Translations under genes and position numbers: made by a program
Notes under the pieces: generated by a model
Databases searched by the model: none
The model's input: the letters and a program-made list of their open reading frames with translations, nothing else
Told to the model about the DNA's origin: nothing
Assembly: GCA_963747595.1 (NCBI GenBank)
Contig: CAVVFO010000002.1
Span: 682,001 to 746,000 of the forward strand
Origin: Oleiagrimonas sp963747595
GTDB taxonomy: Bacteria; Pseudomonadota; Gammaproteobacteria; Xanthomonadales; Rhodanobacteraceae
Direction of reading: 5' to 3'
Length of the DNA stretch: 64,000 nt
In this document: positions 51,446-61,160 of the stretch, in pieces
How the letters are laid out: every line of letters begins with the position of its first letter
Position numbering within the stretch: position 1 is the stretch's first letter

Positions 51446-51466
51446 GGCGCCGCATTGTGCGGCGCC
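51446..51466. other. Perfect 9-bp hairpin upstream of the FKBP gene
   Basis: GGCGCCGCA and TGCGGCGCC enclose three bases about 65 bases upstream of the FKBP start. There is no T-run on either side, so it is not a good intrinsic terminator. It may be a binding site or a 5' leader hairpin. The rest of the 261-base gap to the antiporter gene shows nothing clear. Confidence 0.4.
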
Positions 51467-51642
51467 TCGGCGTCGTTGGCAACGCTTCCGAAAAGACGGA
51501 CATTACCGCATGGAAAAGGTTCAAACACGTGCTGCCTGCAGGATCGGCATTCTGCGTCGGCCGATGCTGCCTTGCGGCATGTCCTGATGTCTTACGTTAA
51601 CACACTGTTTACGCGATAGAACCGCAGTGCATCGGCGGAGAC

Positions 51643-53412
51643 TCAATGGTCCGGTGGATCCTGATCCTCCTCGGGGCTGCTCAGTGTATCCCGCAGCGCA
51701 GCCTGCAGCCGGGCGTGAATCTTCACCAGGCTGCGCCACAATATCAGCGCCAGCCCGACGCCCACGGCAATCAGCAGAAACACCACGCCATTGGGCGGCA
51801 GAATGGTCGACCCCAGCGCACCGACCAGCAAGGCCAGCGCCACCAGCATGCCCAATGGAATCAGCCGTGCCAGAACCATGCGGATGGCGTGCGTGTATTG
51901 CCCCGTGAAACGCGGCTTGATGCCCAATTCCGCCAGCAGCATGCCCAGCGCCTCGGCCTTGCGGTACACCGCGATCAGCATCGGCAGCGACAGAAACAGC
52001 GCCCCCGCCCAGATCAGCGTGTGTCGCGTGGTGCGATCGATGCCGAACTGGGAAAACCAGCCCCAGTTGTTGGCATTGATGTATCCGCCCAGGACGAACA
52101 GTGCCGCCACAAGGACGATATTCACCGCGATATGCCAGAGGAAACGGCGGAACATGGCGGCCAGCACCGCGTTCTCCTCCACCGGACGCAGATTTTCCAG
52201 CCAGCCCGTATAGGTCGAAGCCAGGAGTTGCGCCGAGCGCGGCGTTACGCGACGCACCGCAGAGACCACCCGATCGGAGGTGCGTACCAGATTGGGCGAG
52301 ACAGCCATGCATACCACCGACACAGCCACGGCAATGGGATACAGGAAGGCACTGATCGCATGCAACGACAGCCCCAGCGTGGCGATGACGAAAGAAAACT
52401 CGCCGATCTGCGCCATGCTCAGGCCCGTCCGCAACGAGGTACGTGCGCTGTGCCCGGTCAGAAACACGCCCATGCTGCACACGGTCGTCTTGCCCAGCAT
52501 CACCACGCCTGCCACGATCAATACCGGCACCGCGTAGTGCAACAGCGCCATCGGATCGAACTTCAACCCGATGGCCACGAAAAACAGCGCCGCGAACATG
52601 TCGCGCAATGGCTCCACCAGATGCGCCACACGACTGGAATTGCGCGATTCGGCGACCACGATGCCGGCAAGAAACGCTCCCAGCGCCACGCTGAAGCCCA
52701 TCTCTGCCGCCAGCAGACTGGCGCCGAAGCAGATGCCCAGCACCACTACCAGCAGGACCTCGTCGCGCCCGTAGCCGGCCACGTGATCGACGAGCCGCGG
52801 CAGCAGCAGCAAGCCCAGGATCATGCCCACCACCACGAACAGTCCCAGATGCCCGACTGCGGTCAGCGCGGCCCCGGCCTGCACCGTGCCGCCGATCGCC
52901 ACTGCCGTCAGCAGCGTGATGATGATCACCGCGGACATGTCCTCGGCCACCAGCAACCCCACCACCATGCGTGCAAACGGCAGATGCTGCAGGCCGTTTT
53001 CCGCCAGGGTGCGCGTGGCGACCATCGTCGAGGACAAGGCGACCATTGCGCCCAGGAACAACGCATCGATGCCGGACCAGCCGAACGCCAGGCCCAGGCC
53101 ATAGCCGATCCACAGCATCAGCCCCACCTCGGCCAGCGCCGCGACCAGTACGCCCGCGCCCACCTGCCGCAACTTGCGGATACTGAACTCCAGACCCAGC
53201 GTGAACATCAGCAACACCACGCCGAGATTGGAAATATCGTTGATGGTGCGCGGATCGTGGATCAGCGGCCCCGGCGTGTGCGGACCGATCAGCACTCCGG
53301 CCAGGATGTAGCCCAGCAGCACCGGCTGACGCAGCCGATGAAAAATGACGGTGGTGGCGCCGGCAACCAGCATGACGATGGCCAGGTCACGGATGAATCC
53401 GATTTCGTGCAT
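51643..53412 (-). CDS. CPA2-family cation:proton antiporter
   Basis: The 589-residue membrane protein has about 12 N-terminal segments typical of KefB/RosB-type antiporters (LLGYILAGVLIGPHTPGPL, LLMFTLGLEFSIRKLR, LGAMVALSSTMVATRTLAE, LGAFLAGIVVAESRNS). Instead of an RCK/TrkA-N nucleotide-binding domain the C-terminus carries further membrane segments (about residues 440-570). It would exchange K+ or Na+ for H+; the missing RCK domain argues against classic KefB-type gating. AAGGAAA supports the ATG at 53412; the frame extends upstream to 53523 without support. Confidence 0.9.
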   Translation of the reverse strand: MHEIGFIRDLAIVMLVAGATTVIFHRLRQPVLLGYILAGVLIGPHTPGPLIHDPRTINDISNLGVVLLMFTLGLEFSIRKLRQVGAGVLVAALAEVGLMLWIGYGLGLAFGWSGIDALFLGAMVALSSTMVATRTLAENGLQHLPFARMVVGLLVAEDMSAVIIITLLTAVAIGGTVQAGAALTAVGHLGLFVVVGMILGLLLLPRLVDHVAGYGRDEVLLVVVLGICFGASLLAAEMGFSVALGAFLAGIVVAESRNSSRVAHLVEPLRDMFAALFFVAIGLKFDPMALLHYAVPVLIVAGVVMLGKTTVCSMGVFLTGHSARTSLRTGLSMAQIGEFSFVIATLGLSLHAISAFLYPIAVAVSVVCMAVSPNLVRTSDRVVSAVRRVTPRSAQLLASTYTGWLENLRPVEENAVLAAMFRRFLWHIAVNIVLVAALFVLGGYINANNWGWFSQFGIDRTTRHTLIWAGALFLSLPMLIAVYRKAEALGMLLAELGIKPRFTGQYTHAIRMVLARLIPLGMLVALALLVGALGSTILPPNGVVFLLIAVGVGLALILWRSLVKIHARLQAALRDTLSSPEEDQDPPDH

Positions 53413-53608
53413 GCCGTTTCCTTGCAAAGACAACGGAAAGCTTAAACCGGATCGTGATGTCCCGGTCGTGAAATCACCCCTCCCGCCGCGCAACTCGTCA
53501 CGTGCGAGGTGCAATACGCGCATGCCAAGGTCGGACAGAATCGGAAATTTTCACGAAAACACTTGACGCCTCGCGGCGGCGCCCGTAACCTTCCGCGCTT
53601 CCAGTGAC

Positions 53609-53684
<76 letters not shown>

Positions 53685-53706
53685 CTTTTCCGGTCCAAAC
53701 GGTTAA

Positions 53707-53782
53707 GTCCCCATCGTCTAGAGGCCTAGGACACCGCCCTTTCACGGCGGTAACAGGGGTTCGAACCCCCTTGGGGACGCCA
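53707..53782 (+). tRNA. tRNA-Glu (anticodon TTC)
   Basis: Acceptor GTCCCCA pairs with TGGGGAC. The stem CCGCC/GGCGG encloses CTTTCAC, giving anticodon TTC. CCA is encoded. The gene is 22 bases after tRNA-Ala. Confidence 0.97.
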
Positions 53783-53821
53783 ACTTCCTCCCGCAGGAGA
53801 GGGGCGCTGGAAACACAATGC

Positions 53822-53898
53822 GGAGCGGTAGTTCAGCTGGTTAGAATGCTGGCCTGTCACGCCGGAGGTCGCGGGTTCGAGTCCCGTCCGCTCCGCCA
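53822..53898 (+). tRNA. tRNA-Asp (anticodon GTC)
   Basis: Acceptor GGAGCGG pairs with CCGCTCC, the loop CTGTCAC gives anticodon GTC, and the T-arm has GGGTTCGAGTCCC. CCA is encoded. It is the last tRNA before a strong terminator. Confidence 0.97.
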
Positions 53899-53904
53899 TT
53901 CTTC

Positions 53905-53934
53905 AAAAAAAACCCGCCTCAGCGGGTTTTTTTT
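53905..53934 (+). terminator. Rho-independent terminator of the tRNA Ala-Glu-Asp unit
   Basis: AAAAACCCGC-CTCA-GCGGGTTTTTTTT lies seven bases after tRNA-Asp: a GC stem with poly-A and poly-T flanks, so it may also stop transcripts coming from the right. Confidence 0.94.
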
Positions 53935-53949
53935 GTGCCGCATCTTTGC

Positions 53950-54056
53950 GTAGGGTGGATCAAGGGACGCCAGTGGAAGATCCGCCGCTTGCAGGAAACC
54001 ATCCTACGTTCCCGTACGCAGGCGGATCCGTCGCGTTGCTCCTTGATCCGATCTAC
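53950..54056. repeat. MITE-like palindromic repeat (GTAGGG...CCCTAC family), copy 4
   Basis: This 107-base copy starts GTAGGGTGGATCAAGGGACG and ends CTCCTTGATCCGATCTAC. The inner arms are degenerate on the left (GGAAGATCCGCCGCTTGC) and intact on the right (GCAGGCGGATCCGTCG). It ends eight bases after the DUF1249 stop codon. Confidence 0.8.
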
Positions 54057-54064
54057 CAGCAGCT

Positions 54065-54553
54065 CTACCCGCAGTGCGCAATTGCCTCTGGCGTGCGCAC
54101 CCGCTGCAAGGTGCCGATCGAATGCCCCTGCTCCGCGAGGTATTCCAGCCAGCGATTCAGAAAGCTGTTCATGCGCAAGCGATGCTGCGCCACCGTCCGG
54201 GCCATCGGGAACGGCCCCAGCACCTGCCACAAATGCCGATCCGGATCACAATGCATGGCCTCGGTCTGATGCGCGTCGGTATACACGCGCATCTGCGCCG
54301 AGGGCGCGGGATGTCCGGTGCGGGGGTCGACAAAGCTGTAGCTCAGGCTCATTTCCAGCGTGTAGGGATGACGTTCATGGATATGCAGATGCACATCCAT
54401 GCCGTCGCCGACACTGGACACGTAATGTCCCGTATCCAGCCGATGCGGCGCGAACATGCGCGCCAGGCGCAGATGATTCTCCGCATACAGGCCCATCAGG
54501 AAGCCGAAGCGTCCCGGAAGGACGGATGTGGGGCGGTCAAGAATGGCACTCAT
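54065..54553 (-). CDS. DUF1249 (YqiB-like) protein
   Basis: The 162-residue soluble protein has the family segments FGFLMGLYAENHLRLARMF, HIHERHPYTLEMSLSYSF, MRVYTDAHQTEAM and MNSFLNRWLEYLAEQGHS. Function is unknown. It is monocistronic here, with its stop against a MITE-like repeat. Confidence 0.87.
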   Translation of the reverse strand: MSAILDRPTSVLPGRFGFLMGLYAENHLRLARMFAPHRLDTGHYVSSVGDGMDVHLHIHERHPYTLEMSLSYSFVDPRTGHPAPSAQMRVYTDAHQTEAMHCDPDRHLWQVLGPFPMARTVAQHRLRMNSFLNRWLEYLAEQGHSIGTLQRVRTPEAIAHCG

Positions 54554-54598
54554 GGCCCGATGCTAGCATCGCTGGCCACCCCGATTCGTTAACCCACG

Positions 54599-55414
54599 TC
54601 AGAACATGTGCCTCTCGATGCCCAACCCGCTGAGGATCTTGCTGGCCAGCTCCTCGATCGACGAATGCGTGGTGTTGATGCTGGGAATGCGTTCCTGCCG
54701 GAACAACCGTCCAGCCCGCTCCAGCTCCCAGCGCACCTGCTCAAGACTGGCATAACGGCTGTCGGGACGTCGCTCGCTGCGGATCTGGGTCAGACGCCGC
54801 GCGTCGATGTTCAGACCGTAAAGCCGTTCGCGCACCTTCGACAGGCGTTCGGGCAACTCGAACCTCTCCAGATCATCCGGCGTCAGCGGATAATTCGCCG
54901 CGCGCACACCATATTGCAACGCCATGTACAGACATGTAGGCGTCTTGCCCGACCGCGACACGCCCACCAGCACCAGATCGGCGTCCGCGTAGTCCACGTT
55001 CACGCCGTCATCGTGCGACAGCGCATAGTTGGTGGCATTGATGCGCGCCTCGTACTTGTCGAAATCCACCATGCCGTGCGAACGGTTGACCTTGCCCGAG
55101 CGCCGCAGGCCCAGCTCGTGCTCCAGCGTGCCGATGAATGGCGCGAACACGTCCATCATCACTGCCCCGCTCTCGGCCACGATGTTGCAAAGCGCCGGCG
55201 AGGTCATGGTGTTGATGACGATCGGCCGCTCGCCGGTCTTCGCGTACAGCGTCTTGATGCGCAGCGCCGCCGCCGCGGCCTTCTCGGCGTCATCCACGAA
55301 CGGCAGGCGGTGCGTGTCCAGATCCACGCCCTCGAACTGCGCCAGGATCGAATGGCCGATGGTCTCGGCGGTGATGCCGGTGGAATCGGAAATGTAGAAG
55401 ACCGTCCTACGCAT
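54599..55414 (-). CDS. ppsR: PEP synthase regulatory kinase/phosphotransferase
   Basis: The 271-residue DUF299 protein inactivates and reactivates PEP synthase by ADP-dependent phosphorylation and phosphate-dependent dephosphorylation. It starts RRTVFYISDSTGITAETIG and has the P-loop GVSRSGKT at residues 151-158. I chose the ATG at 55414 on the family N-terminus. It is divergent from its target gene ppsA, with 188 bases between, which strengthens the call over a pyruvate phosphate dikinase regulator. Confidence 0.96.
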   Translation of the reverse strand: MRRTVFYISDSTGITAETIGHSILAQFEGVDLDTHRLPFVDDAEKAAAAALRIKTLYAKTGERPIVINTMTSPALCNIVAESGAVMMDVFAPFIGTLEHELGLRRSGKVNRSHGMVDFDKYEARINATNYALSHDDGVNVDYADADLVLVGVSRSGKTPTCLYMALQYGVRAANYPLTPDDLERFELPERLSKVRERLYGLNIDARRLTQIRSERRPDSRYASLEQVRWELERAGRLFRQERIPSINTTHSSIEELASKILSGLGIERHMF

Positions 55415-55602
55415 GGGATTTCTCCGGGGAAACAGCCGGCAGTCTAGTGCACCGACCGCGTGATCCCGGCGGCCGGTCCGGCCGCCAAGGGCACCCGGAC
55501 CGGGGCCACCTGCTCTCGCGCCTTGTCTCGGCCCGCACCGGCAAGCGACAATACCAGTTACGCGCACACCGCGTTTTTATTCACTTTTTCCGGGAGACCA
55601 CC

Positions 55603-57990
55603 TTGAGCGACCTGGTGCTTTGGCTCGACACATTGCGCATGACCGACCTGGACAAGGTCGGCGGCAAGAACGCCTCGCTGGGCGAGATGATCGGCGAACT
55701 GGACCAGCTCGGTGTTTCGGTACCGGGCGGCTTCGCCACCACCGCCGATGCATTCCGCGACCACCTGGAATCCAGCGGCCTGTCCACGCGCATCTACCAG
55801 CGTCTGGACTCGCTGGACGTGGAGGACGTGGATGCCCTGGTTACCGCCGGCAAGGAGATCCGCGACTGGATCGTCGACACCCCGCTGCCCGGCAACCTGG
55901 CAGACGCGATCCGCGATGCCTACGCCGCACTGTGCACGAAAGCCGGCAGCGACAACATTGCCGTGGCCGTGCGCTCCTCGGCCACCGCCGAAGACCTGCC
56001 CGATGCCTCCTTCGCCGGCCAGCAGGAAACCTATCTCAACGTGGTCGGCATCGACGACGTGCTGGACACCGTCAAGGAAGTGTTCGCCTCGCTGTACAAC
56101 GACCGCGCCATCGCCTACCGCGTCCACCATGGTTTCAAGCACGAGGAGGTCTGCCTGTCTGCCGGCATCCAGCTGATGGTGCGATCGGACATCGGTGCGT
56201 CCGGCGTGCTGTTCACCTTGGACACCGAATCGGGCTTCCGCGACGTGGTCTTCGTCACCGGCAGCTATGGCCTGGGCGAGATGGTGGTCCAGGGGGCGGT
56301 CAACCCGGACGAGTTCTACGTCTTCAAGCCCACCCTGCGCGCGGGCAAGCCGGCGGTGCTGCGCCGCCAGCTCGGGTCCAAGCAACAGCGCATGGTGTAT
56401 TCCAATCTCGATGGCGAGCGCGTGCGCACCGAGGCCACGCCTGCCGAGCTGCAACGGCGCTTCTGCGTGACCGACGCGGATGTCGAGGAACTGGCGCGCC
56501 AGGCCCTGACCATCGAAAATCACTACGACCGTCCCATGGACATCGAATGGGCCAAGGACGGAAAGACCGGCCGCCTCTACATCGTGCAGGCGCGTCCGGA
56601 AACGGTGAAGTCCCGCGCCCATGCCACCCAGCGCGAACGCTTCCAGCTCAATGAAAAGGGCAAGGTGCTGATCGAGGGCCGCGCCATCGGCCAGAAGATC
56701 GGTGCCGGCACCGCACGCACCATCACCTCGCTGGAGCAGATGGGCACTTTCAGGGAAGGTGACGTGCTGGTGGCCGACATGACCGATCCCGACTGGGAGC
56801 CGATCATGAAACGCGCCGCCGCCATCGTCACCAACCGCGGCGGCCGCACATGCCATGCCGCCATCATCGCGCGCGAGCTGGGCGTGCCCGCCGTGGTCGG
56901 CACCGGCAACGCCCTGGAGTCCATCCCCGACGGCACCGATGTCACCGTGTCCTGTGCCGAGGGCGATACCGGCCGGGTCTACGAGGGCCTACTCGATTTC
57001 GACCGCATCACGGCGGACCTGGGCGCCATGCCCGAAGCACCGCTGAAGATCATGATGAACGTGGCCAATCCGGAGCGCGCCTTCGATTTCGGCCAGTTGC
57101 CCAACGCCGGCATCGGCCTGGCCCGCCTGGAGATGATCATCGCCAGCCACATCGGCATTCATCCGAAGGCGCTGCTCGAATATGACCAGCAGAGTGCTGA
57201 ACTGAAAGCGAAAATCGACGAGCACATCGCCGGTTACGATGGCCCGGTCGCGTTCTACGTGGATCGCCTCGCCGAAGGCATCGCCACCATTGCCGCGTCG
57301 GTGTACCCCAAGACCGTCATCGTGCGCCTGTCGGATTTCAAGACCAATGAATACGCCAACCTCCTCGGCGGTGAAGCCTACGAACCGAAGGAGGAAAACC
57401 CCATGCTGGGCTTCCGTGGCGCCAGCCGCTACATCGACCCGCTGTTCACCGATGCCTTCGCCCTGGAATGCCGGGCGGTCAAGAAGGTGCGCGAGACCAT
57501 GGGACTGGACAACGTCTGGGTCATGATCCCGTTCGTGCGTACCCTGGAGGAGGGTCGCAAGGTCATCGAGGTGCTGCAGAAAAACGGCCTCCAGAGGGGC
57601 GCCAGTGTCGATGGAGAGCCGGCCCTCAAGATCATCATGATGTGCGAACTGCCCTCCAACGCCCTGCTCGCCGACGAGTTCCTGGACATCTTCGATGGCT
57701 TTTCCATCGGCTCCAACGACCTCACCCAGCTCACCCTGGGCCTGGACCGGGACTCCAGCCTGGTCGCCGACCGGTTCGACGAACGCGACCCGGCAGTGAA
57801 GAAACTGCTGGCCATGGCCATCAAGACCGCACGCGCCAGGGAGAAGTACATCGGCATCTGCGGCCAGGGACCGAGCGACCATCCCGATCTGGCCGAATGG
57901 CTGATGGAACAGGGCATCGAGTCGATGTCGTTGAATCCCGATACCGTGGTGGATACATGGCTGCGGCTGGCGAAGCACAAGAAACAGTAA
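55603..57990 (+). CDS. ppsA: Phosphoenolpyruvate synthase
   Basis: The 795-residue enzyme makes PEP from pyruvate and ATP in gluconeogenesis. The ATP-grasp domain is at the N-terminus (KNASLGEMIGEL, VRSSATAEDLPDASFAGQQETYLNV). The phospho-histidine is H418 in GGRTCHAAIIARELG, and the C-terminal PEP-binding barrel has NDLTQLTLGLDRDS and the catalytic-Cys motif CGQGPSD. The start is TTG at 55603, preceded by GGGAG; no ATG gives the family N-terminus. It is divergent from its regulator ppsR. Confidence 0.97.
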   Translation: MSDLVLWLDTLRMTDLDKVGGKNASLGEMIGELDQLGVSVPGGFATTADAFRDHLESSGLSTRIYQRLDSLDVEDVDALVTAGKEIRDWIVDTPLPGNLADAIRDAYAALCTKAGSDNIAVAVRSSATAEDLPDASFAGQQETYLNVVGIDDVLDTVKEVFASLYNDRAIAYRVHHGFKHEEVCLSAGIQLMVRSDIGASGVLFTLDTESGFRDVVFVTGSYGLGEMVVQGAVNPDEFYVFKPTLRAGKPAVLRRQLGSKQQRMVYSNLDGERVRTEATPAELQRRFCVTDADVEELARQALTIENHYDRPMDIEWAKDGKTGRLYIVQARPETVKSRAHATQRERFQLNEKGKVLIEGRAIGQKIGAGTARTITSLEQMGTFREGDVLVADMTDPDWEPIMKRAAAIVTNRGGRTCHAAIIARELGVPAVVGTGNALESIPDGTDVTVSCAEGDTGRVYEGLLDFDRITADLGAMPEAPLKIMMNVANPERAFDFGQLPNAGIGLARLEMIIASHIGIHPKALLEYDQQSAELKAKIDEHIAGYDGPVAFYVDRLAEGIATIAASVYPKTVIVRLSDFKTNEYANLLGGEAYEPKEENPMLGFRGASRYIDPLFTDAFALECRAVKKVRETMGLDNVWVMIPFVRTLEEGRKVIEVLQKNGLQRGASVDGEPALKIIMMCELPSNALLADEFLDIFDGFSIGSNDLTQLTLGLDRDSSLVADRFDERDPAVKKLLAMAIKTARAREKYIGICGQGPSDHPDLAEWLMEQGIESMSLNPDTVVDTWLRLAKHKKQ

Positions 57991-58010
57991 CGGCCGAACC
58001 CGGGGTCGGG

Positions 58011-58035
58011 GGAAGGCGGGCCGTGCCCGCCTTCC
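58011..58035 (+). terminator. Strong hairpin after ppsA, probable terminator
   Basis: GGAAGGCGGGC and GCCCGCCTTCC form a perfect 11-bp stem with a 3-base loop, 20 bases after the ppsA stop. Only two T residues follow, so termination by this hairpin alone is less certain. Confidence 0.6.
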
Positions 58036-58245
58036 TTCACGCCCATCCGTTGCCCTTCCATGCCATCGTATCCGCAGGCGATGGCGCGCCGGGCATGCGA
58101 CCCCCACCAGGGAAAGCCGTGCGCTCATCCGGATGCGCGGACACCGAGGCGGCCGGCCCCGGCCTGATTGCGGTCCCCGGCGCATGTCCGGCCGACTTCC
58201 ACGCTACGATGATGCCTACACCACACGTCCGTGCAGAGCATCGTC

Positions 58246-58866
58246 ATGCTGGAAAATCTGATCGGCGGCCTGGCTGCCGCCATCATTGCCCTGATCTCGC
58301 AGCTGGGATACGGCGGAATCATTCTGCTCATGGGGATCGAGAGTGCCTGTATTCCCGTTCCCTCCGAAATCATCATGCCGTTTGCGGGATACCTGGTCTT
58401 CCAGGGGACGATGGTGCTGTGGCTCGTGGCGTTGGCGGGTGCAGTGGGCTGCGTGCTCGGTTCCTGGCTGGCGTATGCGGCGGGTGCCTGGGGCGGCAGG
58501 CCGCTGGTCGAGCGATACGGCAAGTATGTGCTGGTCTCGCATCATGATCTTGACCTGGCCGATCGCTGGTTTCAGCGTCATGGCGGCATCACCATCTTCA
58601 TCGGTCGGTTGTTGCCGGTGATACGTACGTTCATTGCCTTTCCTGCCGGCGTTGCCCGCATGCCGTTGTGGCGTTTCACTCTGTATACGTTCCTGGGTTC
58701 CTACATCTGGTGCCTGGGCCTGGCGTGGATCGGGCTCAAGCTGGGCCAGCACTGGAACACGCTGGGCGTGTATTTCCACCGCTTCGATGCATTGATCGGC
58801 GGCCTGTTCATCCTCGCCATTGCGCTGTACATCTGGCGTCATGTGCGCAATGTGCGGCGGAATTGA
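58246..58866 (+). CDS. DedA family membrane protein
   Basis: The 206-residue inner-membrane protein has the DedA core: GIESACIPVPSEIIMPFAGYL with the conserved acidic residues, GGITIFIGRLLPVIRTFIAFPAGVARM with the conserved Arg, and four to five hydrophobic segments. Family members are undecaprenyl-phosphate or phospholipid flippases and support proton-motive force and drug resistance. I give the ATG at 58246; a GTG at 58231 is in frame. Confidence 0.92.
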   Translation: MLENLIGGLAAAIIALISQLGYGGIILLMGIESACIPVPSEIIMPFAGYLVFQGTMVLWLVALAGAVGCVLGSWLAYAAGAWGGRPLVERYGKYVLVSHHDLDLADRWFQRHGGITIFIGRLLPVIRTFIAFPAGVARMPLWRFTLYTFLGSYIWCLGLAWIGLKLGQHWNTLGVYFHRFDALIGGLFILAIALYIWRHVRNVRRN

Positions 58867-58927
58867 ACGCCGTAAACAGCTGCACTGCCGATCACTACCG
58901 TTGCAAGACGACTGCCGTGACCGCCGA

Positions 58928-59383
58928 ATGACTTACGATCTTCTCGCGCAACTGCCCGCCCTGCTTCCCAAAGCGATCACGTGGGCGGAACGACAGCACG
59001 CCGCCATCATGCATGCCGGCAAGCCACTGGCTGCAGATGAATCCACCATCACGCAACGGTTTGGGGTCAAGCGCCCGGAGTGTATTCATGTGCTGGAAGC
59101 TCCGCGCCTTCCGCTACCCGACGACGACGTTCTCAAGCAAGCCGTGCTGCTTAGCGGATTTCTGAGTGCAGACGCCATCGGCCTCACACTGGGCGACGGG
59201 GTGCTTGTGTGTCACGGACATCGCAGCACCCGCCTGCTCTCACATGAATTTCTTCACGTTCAGCAGTACGAACAAGCCGGATCAATTGGTGCATTCCTAC
59301 CTGTCTATCTGCAGCAAATCGCCACGGTCGGATATCGCGCCGCGCCCTTGGAAAAAGATGCCCGTCGACACGAATACACCTGA
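58928..59383 (+). CDS. Uncharacterised protein with an HEFLH metalloprotease-like motif
   Basis: The 151-residue protein is not a family I recognise. It has a single HExxH motif (RLLSHEFLHVQQYEQAG) near residue 115, the pattern of a zinc-peptidase helix, but it lacks any signal peptide and is much shorter than normal metalloproteases. The first half (LPALLPKAITWAERQHAAIM) is helical. No ribosome site is obvious at 58928. It follows the DedA gene by 61 bases. It could be a small intracellular peptidase, a toxin-like domain or a non-catalytic relic of such a domain. Confidence 0.5.
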   Translation: MTYDLLAQLPALLPKAITWAERQHAAIMHAGKPLAADESTITQRFGVKRPECIHVLEAPRLPLPDDDVLKQAVLLSGFLSADAIGLTLGDGVLVCHGHRSTRLLSHEFLHVQQYEQAGSIGAFLPVYLQQIATVGYRAAPLEKDARRHEYT

Positions 59384-59498
59384 GGGTCACGTCTCACCAA
59401 TCACACGCCTAGCGCGTGACTGCAACAGGCGTCGCAACGGTCTTCCGCCTGCCCGGGCTTCGAATTGAAGTCCGGCTCTCGGATTCTGAGACCTGCGC

Positions 59499-59858
59499 AT
59501 GCTCGAAAGACAGGCTGGATCTGATATGTGGAATGTCATCGACATAGCGAAACTTGCCAAGGAACTCGATTCGCGCCATCCGGGAAGCCGCGAGCGATGG
59601 CTCTGCCGTGAGTTCTATGCGCCGCCGCACGCACACCACGACACGTTCCTGAGCAGCACGCCTGCCAGTCTTAAGCTGATCGGCGCCTGGCCCGCCGCCG
59701 AAGGCATCCGCCCGCCGCAGGCAGTGGTCGATCAGTTGAATGCGTGGCTGGACAACATGCAGCGAGCGCACACCGAGGAAATCGGCGGACCGAATGACTG
59801 CATCAGCATTGCCGTCGGCGTCCGCGACGCGGAGCGTCTGCTGGCGGTGAAACTGTGA
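59499..59858 (+). CDS. Hypothetical protein
   Basis: The 119-residue soluble protein has a mostly helical, charged composition (IAKLAKELDSRHPGSRERWLCREF) and a C-terminal GVRDAERLLAVKL. No family is recognised. An alternative ATG at 59526 gives a protein nine residues shorter. It lies 115 bases after the HEFLH gene. The following 285 bases up to the alcohol dehydrogenase gene hold no feature I can support. Confidence 0.4.
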   Translation: MLERQAGSDMWNVIDIAKLAKELDSRHPGSRERWLCREFYAPPHAHHDTFLSSTPASLKLIGAWPAAEGIRPPQAVVDQLNAWLDNMQRAHTEEIGGPNDCISIAVGVRDAERLLAVKL

Positions 59859-60143
59859 CATGGCGACGGCACGTACTTCTTCCCCAAAACGCCGTGCAGG
59901 TCAATTTGCTGGCTCCGTGAGCTCTCCATGCGCACAGCGTGTGTTGATGCTGCCGGGGTGAAGCGTTGCGCAGCTGTGGATGCCCGCTTCACTGCCGCTG
60001 GGGACCATGATTGACTCGGATCAGAAATTCGCCTGCAGACCAAGTTCAGTGTCGCCGCGACATACTGGCGCCTTTCCACGTTGCTCCCGCATCCCGTGCG
60101 CCCTGGAGCGCGTCATCTGCAAACTCGTCTGACTGGAGGATCC

Positions 60144-61160
60144 ATGGCTCGCATGCAAGCTGCACAAATCAAGAAGGCCGGTGCCAATTTCGAACTGGTT
60201 GAACGCGATGTGCCGGAACCGGCAGCGGGCCAAGTTCGCATCAAGGTGCAGGCCTGTGGCATCTGCCATTCCGATGCGTTCGTGAAGGATGGCGGATTCC
60301 CCGGGCTCGAGTATCCGCGTATCCCCGGCCACGAGGTCATCGGCACGCTGGACGCGATGGGCGACGGCGTGACGCATTGGCAGGCCGGGCGGCGTGTCGG
60401 CGTTGGCTGGCATGGTGGTCATTGCGGCGTGTGCGAATCCTGCCGACGCGGTGATTTCGTGACCTGCCAGAATGCGCAAATCTGCGGCATCAGTTACGAC
60501 GGCGGCTACGCGCAATACATGGTGGCGCCGGCCGAAGCCCTGGTGTCGATTCCCGAGTCGCTGTCATCGGCCGAGGCGGCTCCGTTGCTTTGCGCCGGCG
60601 TGACCACGTACAACGGCCTGCGCCAGACCGGAGCGCGTGCCGGCGATGTGGTCGCGGTGCTCGGCGTGGGTGGTCTGGGACACCTTGGCGTGCAATACGC
60701 CCACGCCATGGGCTTTCACACCGTGGCGCTGTCGCGCGGCACGGACAAGAAGGACCTTGCCCTGGAACTGGGCGCCGACACCTACATCGACACCGAGGCC
60801 GAAGATACGGTCCAGGCACTGCAGAAACTCGGCGGCGCACGCGTCATCCTGGCAACCGCGCCCAATCCGGACCTGATGAGTTCGATGATCGACGGCCTCT
60901 CCGTGAACGGTCAGTTGCTGGTGGTCGGTGCCTCCCCCGATCCGATCAAGGTGTCGCCGCTCCAGCTGCTGACGGCGCGGCGCAGTGTCACCGGCCATCC
61001 CAGTGGCGCGCCGCATGATTCCGAGGAGACGCTGAATTTTTCCACGCTGCGCGACATCGCCACGCGTATCGAAACCTACCCGCTGGCAGAGGTCAGCGCC
61101 GCGTACGAACGCATGATCAGCAACAAGGCCAGGTTCCGCGTGGTGCTCTGCATGGATTGA
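60144..61160 (+). CDS. Zinc-dependent alcohol dehydrogenase
   Basis: The 338-residue MDR-family enzyme has catalytic zinc ligands C41 (GICHSD) and H63 (GHE) and structural zinc cysteines C94, C97, C100 and C108. The NAD(P)-binding motif is GVGGLGHLG. The N-terminus and the GGYAQYMVAP segment resemble AdhA/propanol-preferring or cinnamyl-type alcohol dehydrogenases. GGAGGA supports the ATG at 60144. The substrate is not decided by sequence. No obvious operon partner. Confidence 0.92.
   Translation: MARMQAAQIKKAGANFELVERDVPEPAAGQVRIKVQACGICHSDAFVKDGGFPGLEYPRIPGHEVIGTLDAMGDGVTHWQAGRRVGVGWHGGHCGVCESCRRGDFVTCQNAQICGISYDGGYAQYMVAPAEALVSIPESLSSAEAAPLLCAGVTTYNGLRQTGARAGDVVAVLGVGGLGHLGVQYAHAMGFHTVALSRGTDKKDLALELGADTYIDTEAEDTVQALQKLGGARVILATAPNPDLMSSMIDGLSVNGQLLVVGASPDPIKVSPLQLLTARRSVTGHPSGAPHDSEETLNFSTLRDIATRIETYPLAEVSAAYERMISNKARFRVVLCMD

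Noticed and set aside
51446..51466. The perfect hairpin upstream of the FKBP gene as an intrinsic terminator
   Set aside because: No T-run follows on either strand, and it lies between a stop 177 bases away and a start 65 bases away.
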